A stretch of DNA of 64,000 nt from Enterocloster bolteae (GCF_002234575.2 NZ_CP022464.2:1984001-2048000); one strand, 5' to 3'; positions 26,720-36,017 are shown, numbered from the stretch's first letter. Translations and numbers: made by a program. Notes: a model not told the origin generated them from the sequence alone.

Positions 26720-26921
26720 GGATAATCGAAATTTCAATATAAAATTTAATTTATATTAGTGTATTTACACGATGACATTCAGACAAACCTCCTTGCCTAT
26801 TTTTGACCTGCACTATCATAAAAATATCCTGCGGAGTTTTAGACGAAGACATCGTGTCAGTACACTAGTAATCTCATCAACTTTATCGAGAAAATAAGGA
26901 GCGGGGAGTAGGTCTTTAGAT
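26720..26921. other. AT-rich stretch between ISL3 and FecE relic
   Basis: No gene is visible. ACACGATG (26767-26774) is complementary to CATCGTGT (26850-26857), but the arms are far apart and may be coincidence. Confidence 0.3.
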
Positions 26922-27365
26922 AAAGGGGAAGTATTGACTATTTTAGGCCCAATCGGTGTGGGATAAACGACACTTTTAAATTGTATGATGAGCATGTTGT
27001 AGTTACATGAGTGGAGGAGAATTGTAAATGGTTTTAAATTGCTCGGGAATTGTGTAGCGCCTCTGAAATGCTGGTATTAGATGAACCGGTTCAAATTGAG
27101 ACTTTAAAATTAGTTGATTGTGTTAGAAACGATTCAAATACTTTCAAAAAAGAGAATGGAAGCAATTGTAAATACACATTTTCCAGCTCACGCACTGAAA
27201 ATAGCGAATAAAGCCTTAATGCTTAGTTAAAATCGAACTTGCAAATTTGTTGCTGTAGAACATATAGTAACAGAACAAAACATGAGAAAAGCTTTTCAAG
27301 TAGAAATTAAAATTGTTAATTTTTCATACCTTAACGGAGAAAACCATAAAAGTGTTATTCCTTAA
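26922..27365 (+). pseudogene. FecE-type metal-chelate ABC ATPase, degraded
   Basis: Plus-strand relic of a siderophore/cobalamin-type ABC ATPase. Walker A region is KGEVLTILGPIGVG, stop, TTLLNCMMSML, followed by scrambled sequence, then the Walker B remnant LVLDEP, and in another frame AIVNTHFPAHALKIANKALM and FQVEIKIVNFSYLNGE. The tail resembles that of the intact ATPase at 41693 (CLINTHFPNHALNISDQTLM, then VSFQADGQEHQTIFP). It therefore looks like the remains of a related uptake system, not a duplicate of recent date. Many stops and deletions; nonfunctional. Confidence 0.75.
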
Positions 27366-28011
27366 AAATTTACAGAGAAAGCTAATGGAGCAAAGTTTCA
27401 AGATACAGCATTTTCCGTAGCTGACGGCTGAATCCTTCGGTGGCATTGGTCGTATTATCATGAAACGGATATAGTACAACAGATCTAAAAGCAACCAAAA
27501 AGAACAGATTATAAAATGCCCATATTTTTTATCAGGGAGAAATATGAGCATTTTAGGAAATAGTCGATTGGTAACCATTATAGAAGGCGATAATAATATA
27601 TTGGAATGATTTCATTAAATCTTAAGTTTATGATGTTGGACTATGTTAGTGGCCTTGACTTCTCGCCATGCCTCTGATGCATTCCTGAAAAATCAGTGAA
27701 TTTTTTGATAGAGTCCCTATATACAAGAAGTTAGTTTTTGCTAACAAGGTAAAAGACAAGAGGTTGCTCCATAAGGTTTATCAAACAATTTTTTAACAGC
27801 ATTAGAAAACCGAAAGGCGGGATGGGGAAAGTGATGGCTAGCGGTATGAATCAAGGTAATGCCCTATTTTGGCTTGGGGACGTTCACCTTTCCTGGCCAT
27901 TCCTACTGTGGCCCCTTCTATAAAAAATATTTTGTCGAATAAAAGGTGAATAGCACTTGTACCAATATGGATAATAGGATAAATAGCGTGAATAGGAAAA
28001 TGAATAATAAA
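27366..28011. other. degenerate DNA without recognisable gene
   Basis: Short open pieces on both strands (for example MSILGNSRLVTIIEGDNN near 27545) hint at more decayed coding DNA, but I cannot assign a family. Confidence 0.35.
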
Positions 28012-28066
28012 TTGACATTTTCTTTTGGTTAGTATATACTAACTTTATAAGGGAAGTTAGACTAAC
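28012..28066 (+). promoter_or_regulatory. dps promoter with two DtxR/IdeR-like palindromes
   Basis: -35 TTGACA (28012-28017), a 17-bp spacer and -10 TATACT (28035-28040). A perfect palindrome GTTAG-TATATA-CTAAC (28028-28043) covers the -10 box. A second, GTTAG-A-CTAAC (28056-28066), lies just downstream. Both resemble halves of DtxR/IdeR iron boxes. Binding there would block polymerase, so iron- or manganese-dependent repression of dps is expected. Confidence 0.7.
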
Positions 28067-28097
28067 CTTGTATTTCAAATCAAAGGAGGCTGTTATT

Positions 28098-28538
28098 TTG
28101 AAAAAAGAACTCGCAACTCAGGTAAATGCATATCTTGCAAACATTGGTGTCTCATACATCAAATTACACAATCTTCATTGGAATGTAGTGGGGAGCCAGT
28201 TTAAAGCGGCACATGAATATCTGGAAACCTTGTATGATGCCCTTGCAGATGTACTCGATGCTATCGCAGAACTTTTAAAAATGAACGGAGAAGCCCCTTT
28301 GGCAAGTATGAAGGGTTACTTATCAGTTGCCACAATTCCAGAGTTGGAAAGTGTCGAGCTGGATGTCAAGAGTGCGATGCAGACGGTTCTGAAAGATATG
28401 GAATCTCTCAGAACTCAGGCTTTTTTCATTCGTGAGCAGGCCGACAAGGAGAATCAATTTGATGTGGTTGCCCACATGGAAGACGATGTGGCAAATTACA
28501 ACAAAACAATTTGGTTCATTCAATCTATGTTGAAGTAA
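28098..28538 (+). CDS. dps: Dps-family ferritin-like protein
   Basis: 146-residue four-helix-bundle protein of the Dps family; twelve subunits would form a cage that oxidises and stores iron and protects DNA. The intersubunit ferroxidase residues are visible: the His pair in LHNLHWNVVG and the Asp/Glu set in LADVLDAIAELL. The TTG start at 28098 follows AAAGGAGG; upstream in-frame codons have no ribosome-binding site. Slightly short of E. coli Dps because the N-terminal DNA-binding tail is absent, as in many Firmicute members. Promoter palindromes link it to the metal regulon that also covers the nitrogenase-like operon. Confidence 0.92.
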   Translation: MKKELATQVNAYLANIGVSYIKLHNLHWNVVGSQFKAAHEYLETLYDALADVLDAIAELLKMNGEAPLASMKGYLSVATIPELESVELDVKSAMQTVLKDMESLRTQAFFIREQADKENQFDVVAHMEDDVANYNKTIWFIQSMLK

Positions 28539-28551
28539 TAAGCAAATGTTC

Positions 28552-28591
28552 AAATAGAGAACTATCGTAGAACGTGGGTAGTTCTCTATTT
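28552..28591 (+). terminator. dps terminator
   Basis: AAATAGAGAACTA (28552-28564) pairs perfectly with TAGTTCTCTATTT (28579-28591) 13 bases after the stop. Confidence 0.75.
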
Positions 28592-28663
28592 GATTGTCAA
28601 TGATTGAATCTTGCATCTAGTTCTTTTTTTCTTTAAAAATAAATGAGATAATATTATATGTGA

Positions 28664-28679
28664 GTTAGTCTTGGCTAAC
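28664..28679 (+). promoter_or_regulatory. orphan DtxR/IdeR-like palindrome
   Basis: GTTAG-TCTTGG-CTAAC has the same half-sites and 6-base spacing as the boxes at 28028, 36055 and 36122. No gene starts directly after it; the IS110 element begins about 100 bp downstream. It probably controlled the ABC transporter pair now on the far side of the IS. Confidence 0.6.
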
Positions 28680-28828
28680 ATTGATTTCAGCATATATCTA
28701 GAAAGCCTGCTAATAAAAAGTCAAGTGTTTTTTGAAGAAAATTTCAAAAAGCCGATTTGATATTTTAGGGTATAACTTTTAAGCCGCCAGAACTGCCGGC
28801 TTTGAAAGGGGTGATATAGAGACGGGTG

Positions 28829-30043
28829 TTACTCTGCCTGCTCCAAGTTCCGCAGGCACTCTTTGACCTTGCCATAATAAATGCGGAGAAACTTATTCGC
28901 TCCGGCGGTCATGTAGACATAGTAAGGCTTTCCCTGTGCCCGCTTTTTATCAAGGAAACGATAGACCGGATCGTCCACAGGGGCATTCTGGAGCAGGGTC
29001 GTCATGATCTGAAATAAGGTCTTGCGCAGTCTGGCAGATCCAACTTTGGAAGCCCTGTTGCTCTTGGACTTGTGCTGGCCGGACTCATCCACGCCGGGGT
29101 CAACGCCTGCAAAGGCGGTCAATGCCTCCCTGTGGGTAAATCTGGACACGTTGCCAATCTCAGCAATGAGCAGCGGGCCATAAGTCTTCCCAACGCCATA
29201 GATGCCCATCACGGTGTTGTATTCAGGAAGGGTGGATGCCAACGCGTTCATTTCCTGACGGAGACGCTCCACATGTCCGGAAGCAAGGTTTAACTGCTGG
29301 ATGCTTTGCTGGATCAACAGCTTATAGGTCTTCTCCTTTGGAAAGACGGCAACCAATTCCTTTGAGGCATTGAACAGTTTTTCGGGCTTGTCCTGTTGGA
29401 AGATGTAGTGGTGCTTCTTGCAGAAAGCCTTGTAGCGCTCCGTAAAGGTTTTTAAGCCAATCTTGCGGACACAGTCCACATGCCAGAAAGAATAAGCATA
29501 ATCAACCCATTTTTCGCTTCCGTCCTCACGTGTCGGGCTGTCAAAGAGTTTGTTAACACCGGGATAAGTATTATCCAACAGGGCAATCAGGTTTGCTTTT
29601 GCGGCAACCTTCTGCTTCATAAAAAAGCTGAATTGAGAGTTTAAAGTTTTTAACTGAGTACGTGTATCGTCCATATCTGAATATTGGCGCAGTTCTGCCC
29701 AGTTGTCAAGAGTATAGCGTGCAATCTTGCGGGCATCTGCCGGGTCAGATTTGACCTTGCGCAGGGAGTTGTTGCCGAAGTTTTTGATTAGGTGAGGATT
29801 CACAACGGAAACGAATAATCCGGCTTCGTACAGAACCTTAAGCATGGGCTCATGGTATCTGCCCGTACATTCCATAACGATTTTGGATGGGCCCTCTAAT
29901 GAACCAAGGTAATCTGCAAGTTCATTGAGGTTCTGGGATGTATGGGAAACATCGAAAGGTTTGCGGATTACAGTGCCGCCGGGTTGCAGAACTGCGATGG
30001 TGCTCTTGCCTTTTGAGACATCAATCCCTACTGCGTTGTACAT
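28829..30043 (-). CDS. IS110-family recombinase
   Basis: 404-residue DEDD recombinase. The N-terminal RuvC-like domain begins NAVGIDVSKGKSTIAVL with the first Asp, followed by KIVMECTGRYHEPML (Glu) and VKSDPADARKIA (Asp pair). The C-terminal Tnp domain has GIYGVGKTYGPLLIAEIGN, the helix-hairpin-helix-like loop, and AFAGVDPGVDESGQHKSKSN with the catalytic serine region. The ATG at 30043 follows GGAGGT; the open frame extends 66 codons further into the noncoding end without a ribosome-binding site. Such enzymes insert by RNA-guided (bridge RNA) recombination. Confidence 0.92.
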   Translation of the reverse strand: MYNAVGIDVSKGKSTIAVLQPGGTVIRKPFDVSHTSQNLNELADYLGSLEGPSKIVMECTGRYHEPMLKVLYEAGLFVSVVNPHLIKNFGNNSLRKVKSDPADARKIARYTLDNWAELRQYSDMDDTRTQLKTLNSQFSFFMKQKVAAKANLIALLDNTYPGVNKLFDSPTREDGSEKWVDYAYSFWHVDCVRKIGLKTFTERYKAFCKKHHYIFQQDKPEKLFNASKELVAVFPKEKTYKLLIQQSIQQLNLASGHVERLRQEMNALASTLPEYNTVMGIYGVGKTYGPLLIAEIGNVSRFTHREALTAFAGVDPGVDESGQHKSKSNRASKVGSARLRKTLFQIMTTLLQNAPVDDPVYRFLDKKRAQGKPYYVYMTAGANKFLRIYYGKVKECLRNLEQAE

Positions 30044-30290
30044 TCTACGTACCTCCAAAAGTGAATTTGCATGGATTCCAGCATTCCTCATTGCCGATTC
30101 AATCTCCTGGGGTATCAAACGAACGTGGTGTGGTAGTTCAACCTGCATAAATCGAACGGCTGCAATGACAGGCTGGCTGACTGGCTTTCTAACGGACGCT
30201 AATGGTCCAAGGAGAACTCTGTCAGACCGATGCCTAATCATTATACAGCTTAAACAATGAGAGGATTAAGTCCCAACTGGCTGTTGGGTA
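30044..30290 (-). ncRNA. candidate bridge-RNA region of IS110
   Basis: The roughly 247-bp noncoding end upstream of the recombinase start is where IS110-group elements encode the bridge RNA that pairs with donor and target DNA. Support here: the region is partly conserved in the relic at 19020-19285 although the coding part there is mostly gone, and it ends in a short hairpin (CCCAAC-TGGCT-GTTGGG). I did not resolve the target- and donor-binding loops. Confidence 0.45.
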
Positions 30291-30328
30291 CTGAAACCAT
30301 ACACTTATATATTAGGAGGAGAGTATCT

Positions 30329-32074
30329 ATGTTTGGGGTATACAAAAAACTGCTATATTATGTACCAAAGCAGCGACCTTTGGCCTATTTTGCAATCGGC
30401 CTGACGGTGGTATCCACATTGCTCAATGTAGGCGCTTATTACTACCTCTATGAGTTTTTGAAACGATTGGTGGTAGACGAAGATATGGGGCATGCTCAAT
30501 ATAATGCGTTCCTGATTGCAGGGCTGTTGATTGGCGGTTCGCTCTTGTATTTTGCGGCCGTGCTTTTGACGCATATGTTGGGCTTCCGGCTGGAGACCAA
30601 CTTGCGCAAGCGTGGGATTGACGGCCTGACCAATGCCAGCTTCCGCTACTTTGATCTGAACTCATCGGGAAAGACACGTAAACTCATTGATGACAACGCC
30701 GCCCAAACGCATTCTATTGTAGCCCATTTGATTCCTGACAATGCCGGAGCAATTCTGACACCGTTTTTGGCGCTTGTGGTGGGCTTTTTGATCAGTCTGC
30801 GGGTAGGCATCGTTCTATTGGTTCTGTTCCTACTGAGTGGCGTACTCCTTGTCCTGATGACCGGGGAAAAGAAGTTTATGGAAATCTACCAAAAGGCGCT
30901 GGAGACAATGAGCAGCGAGACCGTGGAGTACATACGCGGGATACAGGTACTCAAGATTTTTGGCATAGACGCTACATCTTTCAAGACGCTGCATCGGGCA
31001 ATCACGGATTATGCACGGCATGCCTTGAACTATTCCATGAGCTGCCGAAGGCCATATGTGTTATTCCAGCTGATTCTATTCGGCTTTATTGCCATACTCG
31101 TTTCAGTGGCAGCCTTAACGCTGAATCGAATTCAAGACCCGGCTGTGTTGGCGGTGGAGCTCATTATGACGTTATTCCTGGGCGGAGTCCTGTTTACCGC
31201 CTTTATGAAAGTGATGTATGTAGGTATGTATGCATTCATGGGAACTTCGGCGGTTGAGAAACTGGAGCAGGTGTTTTCAGATATGCAAAAGGATCGGCTT
31301 ATATTTGGAAACAAGAGCACATTCAAAAACTATGACATTGAATTTGAACGGGTATGCTTTGGGTATACAGACCAGATGGTGCTGGAGGATGTTAGCTTCA
31401 CTCTGAAAGAAGGAAGGAGTTATGCTCTGGTGGGATCTTCTGGAGGAGGAAAGTCCACGATTGCCAAATTGATTTCTGGTTTTTACAAAGTGGATGGAGG
31501 AGCGGTCAAGATTGGGGGAGAGTCCATCGAAGCCTATACAGAGGACGCCTTAATCCGCAATATCGCCTTTGTGTTCCAGAATGTCCGTTTGTTTCGCATC
31601 AGTATTTACGAGAATGTCCGTCTGGCGAACCCAGACGCTCAAAGAACGGAGGTCATGGAAGCGCTGTATCAGGCAGGTTGTGACAGCATTCTGGATAAGT
31701 TCAAAGATCGGGAAAATACGGTGATTGGCTCCAAAGGCGTATACCTGTCGGGCGGTGAGAAGCAGCGGATTGCAATCGCACGGGCAATGCTAAAGAATGC
31801 GAAGATCGTGATCCTTGACGAGGCCAGCGCGGCAATCGATCCGGAGAATGAGCATGAGCTGCAAAAGGCGTTTGCTCACTTAATGAAGGGAAAGACTGTC
31901 ATGATGATTGCACATCGGCTGTCCAGCATTCGAAATGTGGATGAAATTCTGGTTTTGGAGGACGGGAAAATAGTAGAGCGAGGAACGGACGCGGCGTTGA
32001 TGGCGACCGATACCAAGTACAGAGAATATCAAACGCTCTATGAACAGGCAAATGAATGGAGGGTTGTAAGATGA
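30329..32074 (+). CDS. ABC exporter-type half transporter 1
   Basis: 581-residue half transporter: six membrane helices (about residues 15-320) fused to an ATPase domain with Walker A GSSGGGKST, signature LSGGEKQRIAIARAM, Walker B IVILDEASAAID and the switch His in MMIAHRLSS. ATG 30329 follows AGGAGGAGAG; the open frame begins earlier inside the IS110 end. With the overlapping next gene it forms a heterodimer. Exporter-fold pairs of this kind include siderophore importers such as YbtPQ and IrtAB. Close proximity to iron-box palindromes and to a decayed ECF-type S component favours metal-chelate or small-molecule uptake, but drug export cannot be excluded. Confidence 0.88.
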   Translation: MFGVYKKLLYYVPKQRPLAYFAIGLTVVSTLLNVGAYYYLYEFLKRLVVDEDMGHAQYNAFLIAGLLIGGSLLYFAAVLLTHMLGFRLETNLRKRGIDGLTNASFRYFDLNSSGKTRKLIDDNAAQTHSIVAHLIPDNAGAILTPFLALVVGFLISLRVGIVLLVLFLLSGVLLVLMTGEKKFMEIYQKALETMSSETVEYIRGIQVLKIFGIDATSFKTLHRAITDYARHALNYSMSCRRPYVLFQLILFGFIAILVSVAALTLNRIQDPAVLAVELIMTLFLGGVLFTAFMKVMYVGMYAFMGTSAVEKLEQVFSDMQKDRLIFGNKSTFKNYDIEFERVCFGYTDQMVLEDVSFTLKEGRSYALVGSSGGGKSTIAKLISGFYKVDGGAVKIGGESIEAYTEDALIRNIAFVFQNVRLFRISIYENVRLANPDAQRTEVMEALYQAGCDSILDKFKDRENTVIGSKGVYLSGGEKQRIAIARAMLKNAKIVILDEASAAIDPENEHELQKAFAHLMKGKTVMMIAHRLSSIRNVDEILVLEDGKIVERGTDAALMATDTKYREYQTLYEQANEWRVVR

Positions 32075-33792
32075 GAGAACTGTTTAAAAAGCATTTTGCC
32101 CTGACCGACAAGGGGGCCAAAGATTTGCAAAAGGCCAGCGCGGCCTCCTTCTTTGCCTATGTGATTAACTTTTTCCCCGCAATGCTGCTGCTTCTCCTGG
32201 TGGATGAGTTGCTGTTGAACAATGTCAAGGAAACAGGGCTGTATTTGTGGGGATCTATCCTGGTTCTGGCTGTGATGTGGATTCTGCTCCGAATTGAATA
32301 TGATGCACTGTATAACACCACTTACCAGGAGAGCGCGAATCTTCGCACGGAGATTGCAGATATTCTGACCAAGTTGCCCTTATCTTACTTTTCCAGGCAT
32401 GACCTTTCGGATCTGGCGCAAACCATCATGGCGGATGTGGCAGCTATTGAGCATGCTATGAGTCACGCTATGGCAAAGGCAGTGGGATTCCTGTTCTTTT
32501 TTCCGTTGCTTTCGGTTCTGCTGCTCCTTGGCAATGTTAAATTGGGGCTTGCTATCATTCTGCCGATTCTGCTTGGATTCGGGCTTCTTTTATTGTCGAA
32601 AAACCTTCAGATTCGGGAGTCATTCAAACATTATCAAAAGCTCCGGGACAACTCTGAGAGTTTTCAGGAGGCCATTGAAAATCAGCAGGAAATCAAGAGC
32701 TTTGGCTTGACTCAGAAGATCCGGCAGACTCTTTATCAAAAGATGGAAGAAAGTGAGAAAATCCATCTTCGTGCAGAGATTTCAGCGGGTATTCCTATGT
32801 TGTGCTCGAATGTCATTCTGCAATTTGCCTTTGTTCTTGTAATCCTCATAGGCGTCCAAATGCTGCATACAGGAGAGATCAATATCCTGTACTTTCTGGG
32901 ATATGTACTGGCCTCCATTAAGGTGAGGGAGAGCGTAGAAGCGGTCAGCATGAATGTGGCAGAGCTGTATTATCTGGATTCCATGTGCAAACGTATCCGG
33001 GAGATTCGGGAGACAAAGATACAGCAGGGCAAGGATCAGACAATCTCAAGTTATGATATTGAATTTGATCAGGTGTCTTTTTCTTACGATAAGGATACAG
33101 AAGTGCTCAAGAATATCAGTTTCGCCGCGAAGCAAAACGAAGTGACTGCCTTAGTGGGGGTGTCTGGCTGCGGGAAAACCAGTATCCTGCGTCTGATGTC
33201 AAGACTTTATGATTATGACAGCGGAAGCATCCGGATCGGCGGGCTGGATATCAAAGAAATCTCTACAAAATCCTTGTTTGAAAAGATAGCCATCGTCTTC
33301 CAGGATGTAACGTTGTTTAATGCATCTGTTCTGGAAAATATCCGCATTGGGAAAAAGACGGCCACAGACGAGGAGGTCATTCAGGCGGCACGATTGGCCA
33401 ACTGCGAAGAATTTATTCGGAGGCTTCCGGAAGGGTACAAAACGATGATTGGAGAAAACGGAGCAACACTCTCCGGAGGAGAACGCCAACGGCTATCCAT
33501 CGCCAGAGCCTTTTTGAAAGATTCACCTATTATCATTCTGGATGAAATTGCAGCCTCTTTGGATGTGGAAAACGAAAAAAAGATCCAGGACAGCTTGAAC
33601 CGCCTCATTCTGGATAAGACCGTTGTCATTATTTCCCACCGTCTCAAATCCGTTGAAAATGCAGATAAAATCGTGGTGATCGACTGCGGCAGAGTGGAGG
33701 CGTCCGGTACTCATCTTGAACTGCTCAAAACTTCTCCAACCTATAACAATTTGGTGGAGAAAGCAAAACTGACGGAAGAATTCCAATATTAG
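32071..33792 (+). CDS. ABC exporter-type half transporter 2
   Basis: 573-residue partner of the preceding protein, overlapping it by four bases (ATGA), with RBS GGAGGG. Six helices, then the ATPase domain: Walker A GVSGCGKTS, signature LSGGERQRLSIARAF, Walker B IIILDEIAASLD and the switch His in VIISHRLKS. Both ATPase halves look competent, in contrast to heterodimers with one degenerate site (the Walker B-adjacent Glu is present in both). The gene is followed by decayed DNA, so any further operon member has been lost. Confidence 0.88.
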   Translation: MRELFKKHFALTDKGAKDLQKASAASFFAYVINFFPAMLLLLLVDELLLNNVKETGLYLWGSILVLAVMWILLRIEYDALYNTTYQESANLRTEIADILTKLPLSYFSRHDLSDLAQTIMADVAAIEHAMSHAMAKAVGFLFFFPLLSVLLLLGNVKLGLAIILPILLGFGLLLLSKNLQIRESFKHYQKLRDNSESFQEAIENQQEIKSFGLTQKIRQTLYQKMEESEKIHLRAEISAGIPMLCSNVILQFAFVLVILIGVQMLHTGEINILYFLGYVLASIKVRESVEAVSMNVAELYYLDSMCKRIREIRETKIQQGKDQTISSYDIEFDQVSFSYDKDTEVLKNISFAAKQNEVTALVGVSGCGKTSILRLMSRLYDYDSGSIRIGGLDIKEISTKSLFEKIAIVFQDVTLFNASVLENIRIGKKTATDEEVIQAARLANCEEFIRRLPEGYKTMIGENGATLSGGERQRLSIARAFLKDSPIIILDEIAASLDVENEKKIQDSLNRLILDKTVVIISHRLKSVENADKIVVIDCGRVEASGTHLELLKTSPTYNNLVEKAKLTEEFQY

Positions 33793-33850
33793 CGTAAAGG
33801 GGACGGGGTGACTGTTTTTGAACACGATGCTTATTAGTATTTAGTTCGTT

Positions 33851-34126
33851 GTGGATACCATCTGCATAGTGAATGGTTTTCTAAACAGGGTGCTGTCCGT
33901 TAGAATTCTCATGTTCCTCAGTACTCCGGTTTACATGCGGATGGTTAGCAGGGAAAATAAAAGATTTGTCCTTCTGACCTATAATACTATCCTTGGTCCC
34001 TGCTTCTTTATGTTTGGCAACTGGTTTATTGCCCCGTATTGTATGTTTATCGGGTTACTCAGTGAAACATTTTATGGAAACAGAGACATTGTCATAATAC
34101 CAAGAAATTTGATGCAACCTTTGTAG
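33851..34126 (+). pseudogene. ECF S-component-like membrane protein (MptD/Trep_Strep type) fragment
   Basis: About 90 codons without a good start read as two or three membrane helices with a basic loop: ILMFLSTPVYMRMVSRENKR, then FVLLTYNTILGPCFFMFGNW and FIAPYCMFIGLLSE. This resembles the middle of the roughly 190-residue MptD/Trep_Strep S-component-like proteins that often stand beside exporter-type ABC pairs and cobalt-type ABC transporters. Start and end are missing. Downstream to 34360 nothing recognisable is left. Confidence 0.45.
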
Positions 34127-34362
34127 GAGGAGCGAGTAGAGAAGATGCGGTTGCTATTAAAGAATATGGGGCTGTACGAATATCACATTGTACATCTGGC
34201 TATTTTGTCTGACGCATTGAAAGTGGCTAGTAGCAGTGAAAAACTGTGCTCATACATGCTCCGAGGGTTATGGAAGAGCGCTGTAAATATTGTTTTTCAT
34301 TCTGAGAGGGAAGAAAACATATCAAACAAAGAGTTAAAACCAATACAGAAAGAGGTGTTTCC

Positions 34363-34713
34363 ATGGATATTGTGTTATGGCGTATGAGAATCAAAGATGG
34401 CAAGGAAGAAAGAGCCCAGGAGTGGATTGCTTTTCTTCAAGAACATCAGGAGGAAGGAAATAAAACACTAAAAAATGAAAAAGAGCATTTGGAGATTTAT
34501 TTTTTTAATCAAGAAAATGGGGCCGCATATGCCTATATGTTTGTATTGGCCGATGACTTGGACTATGCCGCCAAGATTGCAGAAAACAGCGGCAATCCAT
34601 TGGATGCAAAACACATGGAATACATGAGCGTTTGTGTCGATTTGGAGGATTGTACACAATTGAGTCCTGTCTTGGCTTTGGGAGATTTTTCTGTGTTTCA
34701 TTCGAAAAAATGA
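34363..34713 (+). CDS. small DUF6176-like protein
   Basis: 116-residue soluble protein, probably a ferredoxin-like dimeric alpha-beta barrel: KDGKEERAQEWIAFLQEHQE, then a strand IYFFNQENGAAYAYMFV and a C-terminal DFSVFH. The pattern (helix with conserved W and F, aromatic strand with Tyr) resembles DUF6176 proteins. ATG after AAAGAGG. Function unknown. It is followed by a strong terminator, so it was the last gene of a unit that starts with the decayed stretch behind the ABC pair. Confidence 0.6.
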   Translation: MDIVLWRMRIKDGKEERAQEWIAFLQEHQEEGNKTLKNEKEHLEIYFFNQENGAAYAYMFVLADDLDYAAKIAENSGNPLDAKHMEYMSVCVDLEDCTQLSPVLALGDFSVFHSKK

Positions 34714-34716
34714 TAA

Positions 34717-34755
34717 AAACAACGGATCATCCTTTTTTGCGATGGTCCGTTGTTT
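34717..34755 (+). terminator. intrinsic terminator
   Basis: AAACAACGGA(T)CATC pairs with GATG(G)TCCGTTGTTT across a T-rich loop, directly after the small protein's stop. Confidence 0.8.
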
Positions 34756-34981
34756 GATTATGTGCAAAAGCTACTACGGTGATTGATGCGAAAATATCAT
34801 TTAGAAGAGTTTATACCGTTGCCAGATATCCTCAGAAAAATAAATACACTTTACTCTTTGGAACATTGTAAAAGACCTTTCAATTGCAGTTGAAGTCTGG
34901 AGATAGCATACCCATAATAATTCAAAAAACAGTCAACAAGTTTAGCGCTCAACTTGTTTGACTCATTTTGGAGTATAGGTT

Positions 34982-35515
34982 ATGACAACTACTCATAACA
35001 AACGTGTTCTTATGCAGGAACAGATAAAACTTATTAATGAATGTCGCACTGACTGGTGTCATAAAAAAGGCATTGCGCTAAGTACTTTTTACAATTGGGT
35101 TAGCAAATGCTGTAAAGAATCCACTGATATTCTGGAACCTAATTATGGTCATCATGAGACTCCTCTGCCTAAACAGGATGTAGCCTTGATATAGTTTCGG
35201 ATGCAGTTCTGGAATCGGCTGCAGCATTTCAGTAGCAGACTCCATTGAACTTTGACAATTCACATATGATCGAGGTTATTGTAAATGGTATTATAATCTG
35301 GCTCACGAATAATACAGATCCCATTCTCCTTACACATACAATCAAGTTACTGAGGATGCTGCCGTGTTAGGAGATATCTACGGTCTGGAAAGATCTACAT
35401 TGTCTGTGTCTGCATCGACATGATGAAGTCCATTGATGGTTTCTGCGTTATTGTGCAAGAGCACAGAAACTTGGATACAAAAAAGAGAATTGTGCTGTTC
35501 TTGGCAACCTAATAT
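34982..35515 (+). pseudogene. IS66-family relic (TnpA-like and TnpB-like pieces)
   Basis: The first ORF (34982-35194) is the helix-turn-helix accessory protein of IS66 elements: NKRVLMQEQIKLINECRTDW and KKGIALSTFYNWVSKC, truncated by a frameshift. In other frames follow SHMIEVIVNGIIIWLT (accessory protein tail) and GDIYGLERSTLSV... MKSIDGFCVIVQEH, the start of the second IS66 protein. The DDE transposase is absent. The 226-bp before it (34756-34981) holds no gene. Confidence 0.75.
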
Positions 35516-36017
35516 AATGTTTGGAAAATCGCATTTTTGTGAGGACCTTCTCGTAGTACGGTATTTTCTGCTACCACGTCTTCGTACCTTTGGGCTATGA
35601 AACAATCGGTAAATAAAAAAGCAATTGCCAACATGATTGATGGAAATATCCATATATCAGACATAAGAGACTTGAGAGCACAGAGAATGAGCGCTGTGTT
35701 TGTCAATGACAGAGCTAACATAGTAAATAAATAAACTTCAAAGAATCATACAATTGTTGCCAACCACATATAAGCAAAACTACTCGCCAGTATAAGTAAG
35801 GAGTTTTTATTGCTGCTCTGGTTTGTATATTTTGCGTTGCTGAAATCAATAAAAGTAAGCAATTTTTATATAATCTGACAACATGATAATTTCCCTTATA
35901 GAGATGCCACGTTCTTAAATGTTGCTATCCCGAGTTTTTTGGACGGTTCCAGGATTGTTTTGTAGAATTCATTCGTGCGCTGATATATTAGATATTTGGT
36001 CAAAAACGAAATTAGGT
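35516..36017. other. AT-rich region upstream of nitrogenase-like operon
   Basis: A minus-strand ORF (35721-35509) is hydrophobic (MLALSLTNTALILCALKSLM) and could be a fragment of a membrane protein, but a plus-strand frame over the same DNA is also open and neither has a ribosome-binding site. No gene is called. Confidence 0.3.

Larger units (their letters stand above)
28781..30290 (-). mobile_element. IS110-family element, apparently intact
   Basis: A full-length DEDD recombinase gene (minus strand) preceded by a roughly 250-bp noncoding end. IS110 elements lack terminal inverted repeats, so limits are estimates. The upper end is placed at about 30290, where similarity to the relic at 19 kb ends after a CCCAAC/GTTGGG hairpin. 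The lower end lies near the hairpin AAGCCG-CCAG-AA-CTG-CCGGCTT (28781-28803) or slightly outside it. The element separates an iron-box-like palindrome from the ABC exporter genes. Confidence 0.75.

Noticed and set aside
24846..26727. 8-bp target duplication around the ISL3 element
   Set aside because: The bases outside the two perfect 36-bp repeats (CATTAAAT and GGATAATC) do not match.
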